Origin: Kosmotoga olearia TBF 19.5.1
Lineage (GTDB): Bacteria > Thermotogota > Thermotogae > Petrotogales > Kosmotogaceae
NCBI RefSeq assembly: GCF_000023325.1
Contig: NC_012785.1
Span: 1-64,000 of the forward strand
DNA length: 64,000 nucleotides
Reading direction: 5' to 3'
The translations under genes and the position numbers were made by a program. The first letter of the stretch is position 1. Each line of letters begins with the position of its first letter. Shown piece after piece: positions 1 through 7,967 of this stretch. Below the pieces are notes generated by a model. The model did no database searches. It saw nothing but the letters and a program-made list of their open reading frames with translations, and was not told the origin of the DNA.

Positions 1-102
1 TTTTAGTTCTGGGGTTACTCAGCCTCGTTGGATCGATTTTCATTTATTGTTTGGGGTATTGTTTCGCTTCCAGACGATATTTTCTTTCCACTGGAGGTAA
101 AT

Positions 103-1446
103 GTGTCAAATCGAATAATAAGCATCCTTAAGAAAAGGCTTGCCAGGAAAACCTGGGACAACTGGTTCACAACCTTTCAGGTAAAAAAGGTAACTGACGA
201 CAAGATCATTTTCAGCGTCGGTAACCTTTTCATAAAAGATTGGCTTCAATCCAAGTATGGAAGCGTTATTTCGAAAGCCATTAAGGAAGCTTATGGAAAA
301 AATCTTGATTATGAGATCGTTTATGAAACGACAGAACCTGAAGCCTTTAACAAAAGCAATGAAAGTTACAAAGGACCGCTGGTTAAGAAGAAACCCCTTT
401 TAATATCTAATCTTAACGCTAACTACACCTTTGAAAATTTCGTGGTTGGTCCTGAAAACAGGGTGCTGTATGAGGTTTCACTGGAGATATCCAGGAACCC
501 GGGGAGATACAATCCCTTTTTCGTCTATGGTATGGTAGGACTCGGAAAGACACACCTCCTGCAGGCTATAGCTCACAAGATCATGGAACTCCATCCCGAA
601 ATGAGAGTACTTTACATAACCAGCGAGCAATTCATGAATGATATGATAGATTCCATAAAATACGGTTCTGTAAGAGACTTCAGGGAGCATTACAGAAAAA
701 AAGCCGATGTTTTATTGATCGATGACATCCAGTTTCTTATCGGGAAAAACGGCGTTCAGAAAGAATTATTCCACACCTTCAATGAGCTCTACGACGCAGG
801 AAAGCAAATAGTGATATGTTCTGACAGAAACCCTGAGGAACTCAACGGATTCCATGACCGCCTTGTTTCGCGGTTCCAAATGGGAATGGTAATGGAAATC
901 TGCCCGCCAGAAAAAGACACCCGTTTTAAGATTGCGAAGAAGTTTGCCGAAAGGGAATCCGTGTCTTTGCCGGATGATGTAGCGCAGCTTCTTGCGGATA
1001 GTGTGGACGGAAACCTTAGAATTCTGAGGGGCGTCATCATAAAGTTGATTGTTCAGAGCAGCATAAACAAAGAAAGGATCGGGGCTGCTTTGACTAATCA
1101 GATACTTGCTGCTTTTAACAAAACAACCGTTTCGATAAAAAGGATGAAAGAAGAAGACCTTATCATGAGTACTATCGAAGCGGTTATGGGAGTAAGCCCC
1201 GAAGAGATTAAAGGAACCAGTAGAAAGCAAAACATTGTACTCTCAAGGCAGCTTTTGATGTACATTCTAAAGCGCCATCATGGGAAGAGCATAAAAGAAA
1301 TCTCTAAAATAACAGGCAAGCGCCATTCAACAGTGATTCATTCCATCAAAAAAATTGAGATGAGTGTCATCAAAGGCAACACAGTGGTAAAGGAAAAGCT
1401 GGCCAAAATTTTAAACACGATGGCTACAAGCTCGGCTGCAGGATAG
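103..1446 (+). CDS. dnaA: Chromosomal replication initiator protein DnaA
   Basis: AAA+ initiator that binds DnaA boxes at oriC and melts the origin. The GTG at 103 is chosen because GGAGG (93-97) precedes it by five bases and the protein then begins VSNRIISILKKRL, a normal DnaA domain I start; the frame is open further upstream but shows no family similarity there. Of 447 residues, domain I is about 1-85, a short linker follows, Walker A (GMVGLGKT) is near 143-150, Walker B (LLIDD) near 204-208, and the C-terminal helix-turn-helix that reads DnaA boxes (GKRHSTVIHSIKKIE) is near 410-425. It is convergent with gpsA, 13 bases away. No dnaN or recF follows, and only 102 bases upstream are visible, so oriC cannot be judged. 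Confidence 0.96.
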   Translation: MSNRIISILKKRLARKTWDNWFTTFQVKKVTDDKIIFSVGNLFIKDWLQSKYGSVISKAIKEAYGKNLDYEIVYETTEPEAFNKSNESYKGPLVKKKPLLISNLNANYTFENFVVGPENRVLYEVSLEISRNPGRYNPFFVYGMVGLGKTHLLQAIAHKIMELHPEMRVLYITSEQFMNDMIDSIKYGSVRDFREHYRKKADVLLIDDIQFLIGKNGVQKELFHTFNELYDAGKQIVICSDRNPEELNGFHDRLVSRFQMGMVMEICPPEKDTRFKIAKKFAERESVSLPDDVAQLLADSVDGNLRILRGVIIKLIVQSSINKERIGAALTNQILAAFNKTTVSIKRMKEEDLIMSTIEAVMGVSPEEIKGTSRKQNIVLSRQLLMYILKRHHGKSIKEISKITGKRHSTVIHSIKKIEMSVIKGNTVVKEKLAKILNTMATSSAAG

Positions 1447-1459
1447 AAACACAGTTCCA

Positions 1460-2434
1460 TCATCGTTCATCCTTTTTCTTTCTCGTCATCAGCTCTTCTA
1501 TCGCTTTCTTCGGTTCCTTTTCTTCGTAAAGAACAGCATAAACCTGTTCGACTATCGGAAGTTCGATGTTTAGTTTTCTGGAAAGATGGTAGATCGCTCT
1601 GCAGGTAGCAACTCCTTCTGCTACCATTTTCATTGAAGAGAGTATTTCATCGATTTTTCTTTTTTTAGCTAGTTCTTCGCCAACTTTTCGGTTTCGGCTG
1701 TATACTCCCGTACATGTCACAATAAGATCCCCAACGCCGGCGAGTCCTGCAACGGTTTCAGGTTTTCCGCCCAGGGCTACTCCCAGCCTGGCCATTTCGA
1801 CCGTTGCTCGCGTTATTAACGCGGCTTTTGAGTTGTTCCAGCCTCCGAGACCGTCAATAATACCGGCCGCTATCGCAATGACATTCTTTATTCCACCGGC
1901 GATCTCAACGCCAATCAGATCATCGTTGCTGTAAACCCTGAAATACTTAACATTATACAGATCCCTCACAAAACGGGCAAATTCAATGTCTTTCGCTGCT
2001 ACAACAACACTCGTCGGTATTTCTCTCGCTACTTCTTCAGCGTAACTCGGCCCGGAAAGAGTTGAAACTGTTTTGGCTCCGAAAGACTCAAAGATCTGAG
2101 ATGGTCTTCTGTGAGTACTCATCTCGAGACCCTTGGAGAGATTTACGATACTTTTATTTGCAAGATTCCGTTCACCAAAAACAGTTGAGATATACTGTAC
2201 CGGAACAGCATTAAAGATTACATCGGCGTATTCTAACGCTTCGTTGAGTTTGCCGGTTAATGCCACATTGCTTGGAAGGTGCAGCGATTTCACAAAATAA
2301 GAACGTCTTTCCTCTCTCAAAAGTTCAAGCAGATCCGGTTCCCTGACCCATAGCATAACGTCATGTCCGCTATCCGCAAGTACTTTTGCCATAGTGCTTC
2401 CCCAGCTTCCAGCACCTATTACACTTATTCTCAT
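1460..2434 (-). CDS. gpsA: Glycerol-3-phosphate dehydrogenase [NAD(P)+]
   Basis: Cytosolic enzyme reducing dihydroxyacetone phosphate to sn-glycerol 3-phosphate for phospholipid synthesis. The N-terminal Rossmann motif GAGSWGS (about 7-13) binds NAD(P)H. The GGIKNVIAIAAGI segment carries the conserved active-site Lys, and the C-terminal half has the usual helical substrate domain. Length 324 aa is typical. The ATG at 2434 follows a GGAGGGGAG site. Its start overlaps the trmB stop by four bases (ATGA), so the two genes are probably co-transcribed and translationally coupled. Confidence 0.96.
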   Translation of the reverse strand: MRISVIGAGSWGSTMAKVLADSGHDVMLWVREPDLLELLREERRSYFVKSLHLPSNVALTGKLNEALEYADVIFNAVPVQYISTVFGERNLANKSIVNLSKGLEMSTHRRPSQIFESFGAKTVSTLSGPSYAEEVAREIPTSVVVAAKDIEFARFVRDLYNVKYFRVYSNDDLIGVEIAGGIKNVIAIAAGIIDGLGGWNNSKAALITRATVEMARLGVALGGKPETVAGLAGVGDLIVTCTGVYSRNRKVGEELAKKRKIDEILSSMKMVAEGVATCRAIYHLSRKLNIELPIVEQVYAVLYEEKEPKKAIEELMTRKKKDER

Positions 2435-3375
2435 AGTGCTCCCCTCCTCTTTTCAAGAATCTTTCCAAGTTCATAAACAGCCTTTTTCACTGCCGGAGTT
2501 CGGAAGGGAAGTCCGTGACTGTCCAATTTGACCAACCAGCCCTTGTTTCGTTTGTGGATTTCTACATAGAAATGCTGCTGAAAATCACCATCGATTGCTA
2601 TCGTTTCTACAAGATAACGATCGTCATCCAGATCTTTTAGCATACTCTTATATACGAAGACACCTATATCTTTCTTAATCGGAGAATTTAGAATTTTCTT
2701 TAAATTTTCTGGTTTGAGTTCCTTTATCCATGTATGGGGCATTTCATCACCTCCCGCTATTCGTCTCAACATGGGTGTTTTCAACTTTTCAGCGGTGACC
2801 TTGTAGATCTCTCGTCCTTCACGCTTCCACTTTCGTTCATAACGGGTATTTACCTGCGGAGGATTCTTTATCAATTCTATCTTTATGAAACATGAGGTTT
2901 GACCGAGATTTTCAGCAAAAACCTCCGCAAATTCCAGGGAATCAGTGTACAGCTGAACCATACCACCTTTTTTAAGAACCGCTGCCACACTGAGAAGAAA
3001 ATCAACCGTGTTCAGGCGTTTACCAGAATGCCTTTCACGCGGCCAGGGGCACGGGAAATTCATATATAAACCATCGACACTTTCATCAGGAAAGAGTTCC
3101 CTGACTCCGAATTTGGCGTCAACCATCATCACTTTCACATTCTCGATGTTTTCCCTTGACAATCGTTTCATTATTTTGACCATTGAAATAACAGAAAGTT
3201 CTATACCCAGGAAGTTGTGACCCTGTCTATTCAGCGCGTTTTCTATCAGAAATTCTCCATTTCCAAAACCCACCTCTAGAAATAATGGTGCAGATCTGGT
3301 AAAAAGAGCATCAAGATCCATTGGAAGATTCATCAAACGCGGTTCAACATAGAACTTTGTAAAATCCTGACACAT
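2431..3375 (-). CDS. trmB: tRNA (guanine-N7-)-methyltransferase
   Basis: SAM-dependent enzyme making m7G46 in the tRNA variable loop. The SAM site is LEVGFGNGEFLIE (about 33-45), and the family motif NFPCPWPRERHSGKRL (about 106-121) contains the PWP/K-H active-site block. At 314 aa it is about 100 residues longer than Escherichia coli TrmB. The extra C-terminal region (about 210-314) resembles the extension known in Thermotoga and Aquifex TrmB (established knowledge, not checked here). The ATG at 3375 has a GGAGG site upstream. It heads the trmB-gpsA unit, which diverges from hpt. Confidence 0.94.
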   Translation of the reverse strand: MCQDFTKFYVEPRLMNLPMDLDALFTRSAPLFLEVGFGNGEFLIENALNRQGHNFLGIELSVISMVKIMKRLSRENIENVKVMMVDAKFGVRELFPDESVDGLYMNFPCPWPRERHSGKRLNTVDFLLSVAAVLKKGGMVQLYTDSLEFAEVFAENLGQTSCFIKIELIKNPPQVNTRYERKWKREGREIYKVTAEKLKTPMLRRIAGGDEMPHTWIKELKPENLKKILNSPIKKDIGVFVYKSMLKDLDDDRYLVETIAIDGDFQQHFYVEIHKRNKGWLVKLDSHGLPFRTPAVKKAVYELGKILEKRRGAL

Positions 3376-3568
3376 ATAAAATTACCTCCGAAAAACTCTT
3401 TGTTTATCTGCCTATTGCAGAACAAATATATCATAAATCACAAAATCGCGGTTGCTGTTCGCTTAATTAACCACTCCCGGTTCCTTAGACGAAGTTACCC
3501 TCCATTCTTCGTGAGAGGAAGCCATAAAAGTCATTTTACACTGCCTTGGAGACCATAAAGTACATTGG

Positions 3569-3577
3569 TGATATAAT
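3569..3577 (+). promoter_or_regulatory. Extended -10 promoter for hpt
   Basis: TG-A-TATAAT is a perfect extended -10 element 29 bases before the hpt start. A TTGGAG-like -35 at 3546 is 20 bases away and weak. The assignment rests on the -10 alone. Confidence 0.5.
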
Positions 3578-3605
3578 AATAGACATAAAAACCGGAGGTG
3601 AGAAT

Positions 3606-4154
3606 ATGGAGCTTAGCCCCTCCAGAATAAGAATCCTTTTCTCTGAGGAAGATCTCGATAGAATCGTTAAGAAAGTGGCTGAGGATATAAACAACTATTA
3701 CAAGCCCCTGACTGATGAGATCACGGCTATTTGTGTCTTAAAGGGCTCAGTTCATTTTTACAGTGATCTGTTGAAAAGGCTCGACCTGAAAGTAAGATAC
3801 AATTTTGTCCATGTTTCAAGCTATTCTGGCATGCATACCACCGGGAAGATCAGAGTGAAAACCTGGGTGGACGAATCTTTAACAAATCGCTATGTGCTGG
3901 TTGTAGAAGATATACTAGATACAGGCAATACCTTGCGATACATCATCAACTACATCTGGAAACAGAAACCCAAAGACGTAAAATTGGTATCTTTGTTTGA
4001 AAAAACCGTCCATAAACATGGGGTTAATCTCGATTTCGTAGGTGAAAAGATCGGTGATGTTTTCGTTATAGGTTATGGCCTCGATTACAATGAAATTTAC
4101 CGAAATTTACCATATGTTGGTTATATTCCCGATGAGGAAAACGAAGAAGGGTAA
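3606..4154 (+). CDS. hpt: Hypoxanthine phosphoribosyltransferase
   Basis: Purine salvage enzyme joining hypoxanthine or guanine to PRPP to give IMP or GMP. The PRPP-binding loop VLVVEDILDTGNTL (about 99-112) is intact, preceded by ITAICVLKGSVHF and the flexible-loop segment VSSYSGMHTTGK. The ATG at 3606 is chosen because GGAGGTGAGA lies just upstream; the open frame extends to 3546 without a ribosome site. The protein is 182 aa, the usual length. Its end overlaps the next small gene by 23 bases. Confidence 0.94.
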   Translation: MELSPSRIRILFSEEDLDRIVKKVAEDINNYYKPLTDEITAICVLKGSVHFYSDLLKRLDLKVRYNFVHVSSYSGMHTTGKIRVKTWVDESLTNRYVLVVEDILDTGNTLRYIINYIWKQKPKDVKLVSLFEKTVHKHGVNLDFVGEKIGDVFVIGYGLDYNEIYRNLPYVGYIPDEENEEG

Positions 4155-4449
4155 TTCAACGATTTTCATCACGGTTATTTTGATTTTTGCTCTTGTGGCC
4201 GTGGTATCCGCAGGGATACTTAGAATCGGCAGCGAAATAGTTCGCCTGAGACAGGGATTTGTCGATATAGCGATTAAGAGGATTACACTGGAATCCGCTA
4301 AAGAGCTGCTTGATTTTTCAAAGACCTATCAAACACCCCTTAACCTTACACTCAATGAATACGAACTGAAATCATACTTTAAAGATGGGGAATGGTGGGT
4401 GGAAATCCAATGGGATGATACTGTAGAAATATTGAGAGAATATCCCTGA
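4132..4449 (+). CDS. Small single-span membrane protein, PilX/prepilin-like N-terminus
   Basis: I do not recognise a named family. The 105 residues start with a basic stretch (MRKTKKGNS), then one hydrophobic helix (about 11-31, TIFITVILIFALVAVVSAGIL) followed by an RIGSEIVRLRQG helix and a polar tail. This resembles the N-terminus of PilX-like pilus proteins (basic residues, Gly-Asn/Ser, long hydrophobic helix), but the usual Glu at position +5 is missing. The ATG at 4132 is used; it has no clear ribosome site and lies inside the hpt end, so translational coupling is likely. Upstream ATGs at 4114 and 4075 are alternatives. Confidence 0.6.
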   Translation: MRKTKKGNSTIFITVILIFALVAVVSAGILRIGSEIVRLRQGFVDIAIKRITLESAKELLDFSKTYQTPLNLTLNEYELKSYFKDGEWWVEIQWDDTVEILREYP

Positions 4450-4560
4450 TAGATTCCATTTCACCCGTAAACCGCATTATTAGTTGAACCACAAATCCTC
4501 TTCGAAAGTCAAATCACAACACGCCATGACCCTTAAAAAAATTTGCAGGGAGAATACTCA

Positions 4561-6924
4561 ATGCTGTTAGAAGATTATCTGGATCGTTGCGAGAAACTTT
4601 TAGAAAAGTTTTTAAGCGGAAAGGTTGATACAATTGAGTTAATCCAGGAAATCAAGCGGGGAGCAGAACTCCTTGAACCAGAGGAGTTATCTGCAAATGA
4701 GGGATTAAAAGACTACATCGGAAAGTTTGTCTCTTATTATCTTCCACTGGCATCACTTCCGAATGAACGGCAACACCTTCGTGTAAAAAATGGTTTCACC
4801 ATGATCAACAAACTCAGGGGTAAATTTCTTCTAACATCCTTTGATGAAAGCACTTCCGCTATACCCGTGAAGGTTTCTTCGCTGAACTTTGACATAAAAT
4901 ATGCAAAAGGTGTTGGAGAAAGGCGCGCGAAGATTCTGAAAAAGCTTGGTATAGAAACAGTTAAGGACCTGCTCTGGTGGTTACCGAGAGATTATGAAGA
5001 CCGTCGAAGAATCGTTCCACTGTCTTCCATTGTGGCTGACCGCAAGGTAACTATCAGAGCGAAACTTCAGAACTTTAGCGTTAAAAAGGTAAAGGAATAC
5101 GTGATTATTTCTGCTGTTGTTTCCGATGGATTTGGACAGATCATTCTGAAGTGGTTCAACCAGGAATACATAACGGACAGACTTATAAAAGAAAGGGAGT
5201 ACCTCATTACAGGCATCCCCAAAAAAACACCCTTTGGCCCCTACGAAATGAATTCTCCTGAGATAGAGGAGATAACCGGGCGTGTTCCCCGGGAGATTCT
5301 CCCGCTTTACAGCCTTTCCGCCGGGATCTCCCAAAAGGTAATGCGGAAAATCGTGCGAAAAAATATCACCAACGTACGCTTGCTGAAAGAGTTTATTCCT
5401 GCCGAAGTTATCAAAGAGAGAAATCTGCTGCCAAGACATCATGCCATGTACACCGTGCATTTTCCAAAGAGCCTATATGAGTTGAAAGAATCCAGAAGGC
5501 GCCTGGCATATGAAGAGCTGTTTCTTTTTGAGGTTGCTGTTCTTTACAACCGGGAAAAGTTGAAAACCACGAAAGGTGGAATCAGCAAGAGCATATCCGG
5601 AAAACTTGCCGAAAGATTCATCGACAGTCTCAACTTTGTCCTTACAGGCGACCAGATGAGGGCCTTTGAAGAGATAAGGGAGGATATGAAAGCTCCCACG
5701 CCTATGAATCGATTACTTCAGGGCGACGTTGGTTCAGGAAAAACGGTTGTTGCTGAGCTGGCTATTATTGATAATTTTGAGGCAGGCTACCAGAGTGCGA
5801 TGATGGTTCCAACTACCGTCCTTGCAACCCAGCAGCATCAAAAATTGGTGAAGGATTTAGAACCGCTTGGTATAAAAGTCGAACTGCTTGTCGGTTCTCA
5901 AAAAAAATCGCAGCAGGAAGAAATAAAGAAACGAATAGCAATAGGAGAGGTTGATGTTGTTGTTGGAACACACGCCCTGATCCAGGAGAATGTGAAGTTT
6001 AAAGACCTGGGGCTCGTTATAATTGATGAACAACACAGGTTTGGAGTAAAGCAACGTGAAGCTCTCATGAACAAAGGAGCACTTGTCGACACACTCGTTA
6101 TGACCGCAACTCCAATCCCGCGAACCCTGGCATTGACCGCATATGGCGATCTCGATATCTCCACCATTACTGAAATGCCCCCAGGGAGAGCCCCCATCAG
6201 GACGATGCTGATAAGCGAAAAACGCTTACCGGAACTCTATGCCTTCATTCGCGATGAAGTAAATCACGGTCATCAGGCCTTCTTTATCTATCCTTTAATA
6301 GAAGAATCCGAGCAAATGGATCTGAAAGCAGCGACAGATGAGGCCGAGAGATTGCAAAAGGAAGTGTTCCCGGATATCGGGGTTGAACTGCTTCATGGCA
6401 GGATGAGCGATGAAGAGAAAAACAGGATCATGCACCGCTTCAAAAACAAAGAGGCAATGATTCTCGTGTCGACCTCTGTTGTTGAGGTCGGGATAGACAT
6501 CCCTACAGCCACCGTTATGGTAATAGAACATCCCGAAAGATTTGGACTGGCGCAGCTCCATCAGTTGAGAGGAAGGGTTGGTCGCAGTTCTTTGAAATCT
6601 TACTGTATGCTCGTTCTTAATAGCAACATCTCCGGAGAAGCTCTCGACAGGTTGAGAAAATTTGCGGGTACACAAAACGGATTTAAGCTCGCTGAGATAG
6701 ATCTGAGCCTCAGAGGCCCCGGGGAGTTTATGGGGACGAGACAACATGGCCTTCCGGACTTTCTGGTGGCTGATATTGTTAAAGACAGTGAACTCCTAAT
6801 TATGGCGCGTAACGATGCCATGGAATTGCTGAAAAGGGATCCGAATCTTGAAAAACATAATAGAATAATAGAAGAAATAAAGGAACGATTTGGTGAAAAT
6901 ATATCTCTCATCGAGGTAGGCTGA
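4561..6924 (+). CDS. recG: ATP-dependent DNA helicase RecG
   Basis: Superfamily 2 helicase that remodels stalled forks and Holliday junctions. In order: an N-terminal extension (about 1-100) seen in Thermotogota RecG; the wedge/OB domain starting near FDIKYAKGVGERR; Walker A GDVGSGKT; motif II DEQH (VIIDEQHRFGVKQR); motif III TATPIPRT; motif VI RLRGRVGRS-like; and the C-terminal LRGPGEFMGTRQHG block. The ATG at 4561 follows AGGGAG by eight bases. The protein is 787 aa. The stop overlaps the rsmD start (TGATG), so recG and rsmD are coupled. Confidence 0.96.
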   Translation: MLLEDYLDRCEKLLEKFLSGKVDTIELIQEIKRGAELLEPEELSANEGLKDYIGKFVSYYLPLASLPNERQHLRVKNGFTMINKLRGKFLLTSFDESTSAIPVKVSSLNFDIKYAKGVGERRAKILKKLGIETVKDLLWWLPRDYEDRRRIVPLSSIVADRKVTIRAKLQNFSVKKVKEYVIISAVVSDGFGQIILKWFNQEYITDRLIKEREYLITGIPKKTPFGPYEMNSPEIEEITGRVPREILPLYSLSAGISQKVMRKIVRKNITNVRLLKEFIPAEVIKERNLLPRHHAMYTVHFPKSLYELKESRRRLAYEELFLFEVAVLYNREKLKTTKGGISKSISGKLAERFIDSLNFVLTGDQMRAFEEIREDMKAPTPMNRLLQGDVGSGKTVVAELAIIDNFEAGYQSAMMVPTTVLATQQHQKLVKDLEPLGIKVELLVGSQKKSQQEEIKKRIAIGEVDVVVGTHALIQENVKFKDLGLVIIDEQHRFGVKQREALMNKGALVDTLVMTATPIPRTLALTAYGDLDISTITEMPPGRAPIRTMLISEKRLPELYAFIRDEVNHGHQAFFIYPLIEESEQMDLKAATDEAERLQKEVFPDIGVELLHGRMSDEEKNRIMHRFKNKEAMILVSTSVVEVGIDIPTATVMVIEHPERFGLAQLHQLRGRVGRSSLKSYCMLVLNSNISGEALDRLRKFAGTQNGFKLAEIDLSLRGPGEFMGTRQHGLPDFLVADIVKDSELLIMARNDAMELLKRDPNLEKHNRIIEEIKERFGENISLIEVG

Positions 6925-7487
6925 TGCTGACAATAACCGGAGGGAACTGGAAAGGAAGAAAGGTTGAAGTAACGCCCAGGCTGATAACAAGATATACTCC
7001 CCAATTTGCGAGAAAAGCGCTCTTCGACATCATTGATGTTGAAGGACTGAGGGTTCTGGACCTTTTTTCTGGTAGTGGAATAATTGCATTTGAAGCGCTC
7101 AGCAGAAGCGCTACGAACGCTGTTTGCATCGATAGTTCGCGTGTATCCTGTAACACCATCAAAAAAAATGCCCTAAAACTTGGGTGCCAGGAAAAACTCA
7201 GAATTCTTTGCGCCGACTTCAGAAGAGCAATACCAAAACTCGAAAAAAGCGGAGAACGCTTCGACTTCATTTTTGCTGATCCCCCATTTGGCGAGAATTA
7301 TATTCCCGAACTTTTGGAGGTTCTCGAAAGAAACGCAGGTATCTTCTCAGAGAATGCCTGCCTTGTCATCGAAAGTTCTAAGAAAGAACGTGAGCTTGTG
7401 AAAAAATATTCCGGCGATGCTTCTTGCCTTTACGATACAAGAGAATACGGAAACGTTTTTCTCAGCTTTTTGAAGGTGGTAAAATGA
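6924..7487 (+). CDS. rsmD: 16S rRNA (guanine966-N2)-methyltransferase RsmD
   Basis: Methylates G966 of 16S rRNA using SAM. It has the family opening ITGGNWKGRKVEV, the SAM motif LDLFSGSGIIAFEALSR and the catalytic N6/N2-type motif ADPPF in FIFADPPFGENY. The 187 aa length is standard. The start shares one base with the recG stop and the end overlaps the next gene by four bases, so all three are probably one transcript. Confidence 0.93.
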   Translation: MLTITGGNWKGRKVEVTPRLITRYTPQFARKALFDIIDVEGLRVLDLFSGSGIIAFEALSRSATNAVCIDSSRVSCNTIKKNALKLGCQEKLRILCADFRRAIPKLEKSGERFDFIFADPPFGENYIPELLEVLERNAGIFSENACLVIESSKKERELVKKYSGDASCLYDTREYGNVFLSFLKVVK

Positions 7488-7960
7488 AGTTTTTCGCGGA
7501 TCGGATGCTTGGAAAGCTGGCAAAGAAACTGCGTTTACTGGGTTTTGATACCCTTTATTTCAACAATATTGAAGAAAAAAGCATTCTGGAACTCCTTCAT
7601 GAAGAAGAACGTATTCTTCTTACCAGGGATAGAAGTTTACATTCCAGGGCGTTAAAAGCAGGAATCGACAGCTATCTTTTGAAATCGAATCACTGGAATT
7701 CACAGTTGCGGTCAGTAATTCAAAGATTCAGATTGACAGAAGACAATTTCCATCTCTTTTATCGGTGTTCGGAGTGTAATGCTGAGCTCGAAGAAGCGGA
7801 TGCCGCTTCTGTTTCCGGATTGGTCCCGGATTTTGTGCTCTACACTAACGACAAATTCATGCGCTGTCCCGGTTGTGGAAGGATATACTGGAAAGGTACA
7901 CATCTAGAAAAGATCATAAAAAGCCTTCAGAGCGTTATAAACCTAACTCGAAAGGATTGA
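7484..7960 (+). CDS. Mut7-C RNase domain protein with C-terminal zinc ribbon
   Basis: The 158-residue protein opens with MKFFADRMLGKLAKKLRLLG, the signature of the Mut7-C (PIN-like) domain family; Asp6 and the LLTRDRSL segment supply PIN-type acidic positions. The C-terminal third has two CxxC pairs (CSEC and CPGC), which should bind zinc. The family is predicted to act on RNA but the substrate is unknown. The ATG at 7484 follows AAGGTGG and overlaps the rsmD stop by four bases, so a link to rRNA or translation is plausible but inferred. Confidence 0.88.
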   Translation: MKFFADRMLGKLAKKLRLLGFDTLYFNNIEEKSILELLHEEERILLTRDRSLHSRALKAGIDSYLLKSNHWNSQLRSVIQRFRLTEDNFHLFYRCSECNAELEEADAASVSGLVPDFVLYTNDKFMRCPGCGRIYWKGTHLEKIIKSLQSVINLTRKD

Positions 7961-7967
7961 CGGAGAT

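Noticed and set aside
1-102. Possible oriC before dnaA
   Set aside because: Only 102 bases are visible and I see no cluster of DnaA-box-like 9-mers or AT-rich unwinding element.
766-1230. 154-codon minus-strand frame inside dnaA
   Set aside because: Shadow of the conserved DnaA AAA+ domain; no start signal.
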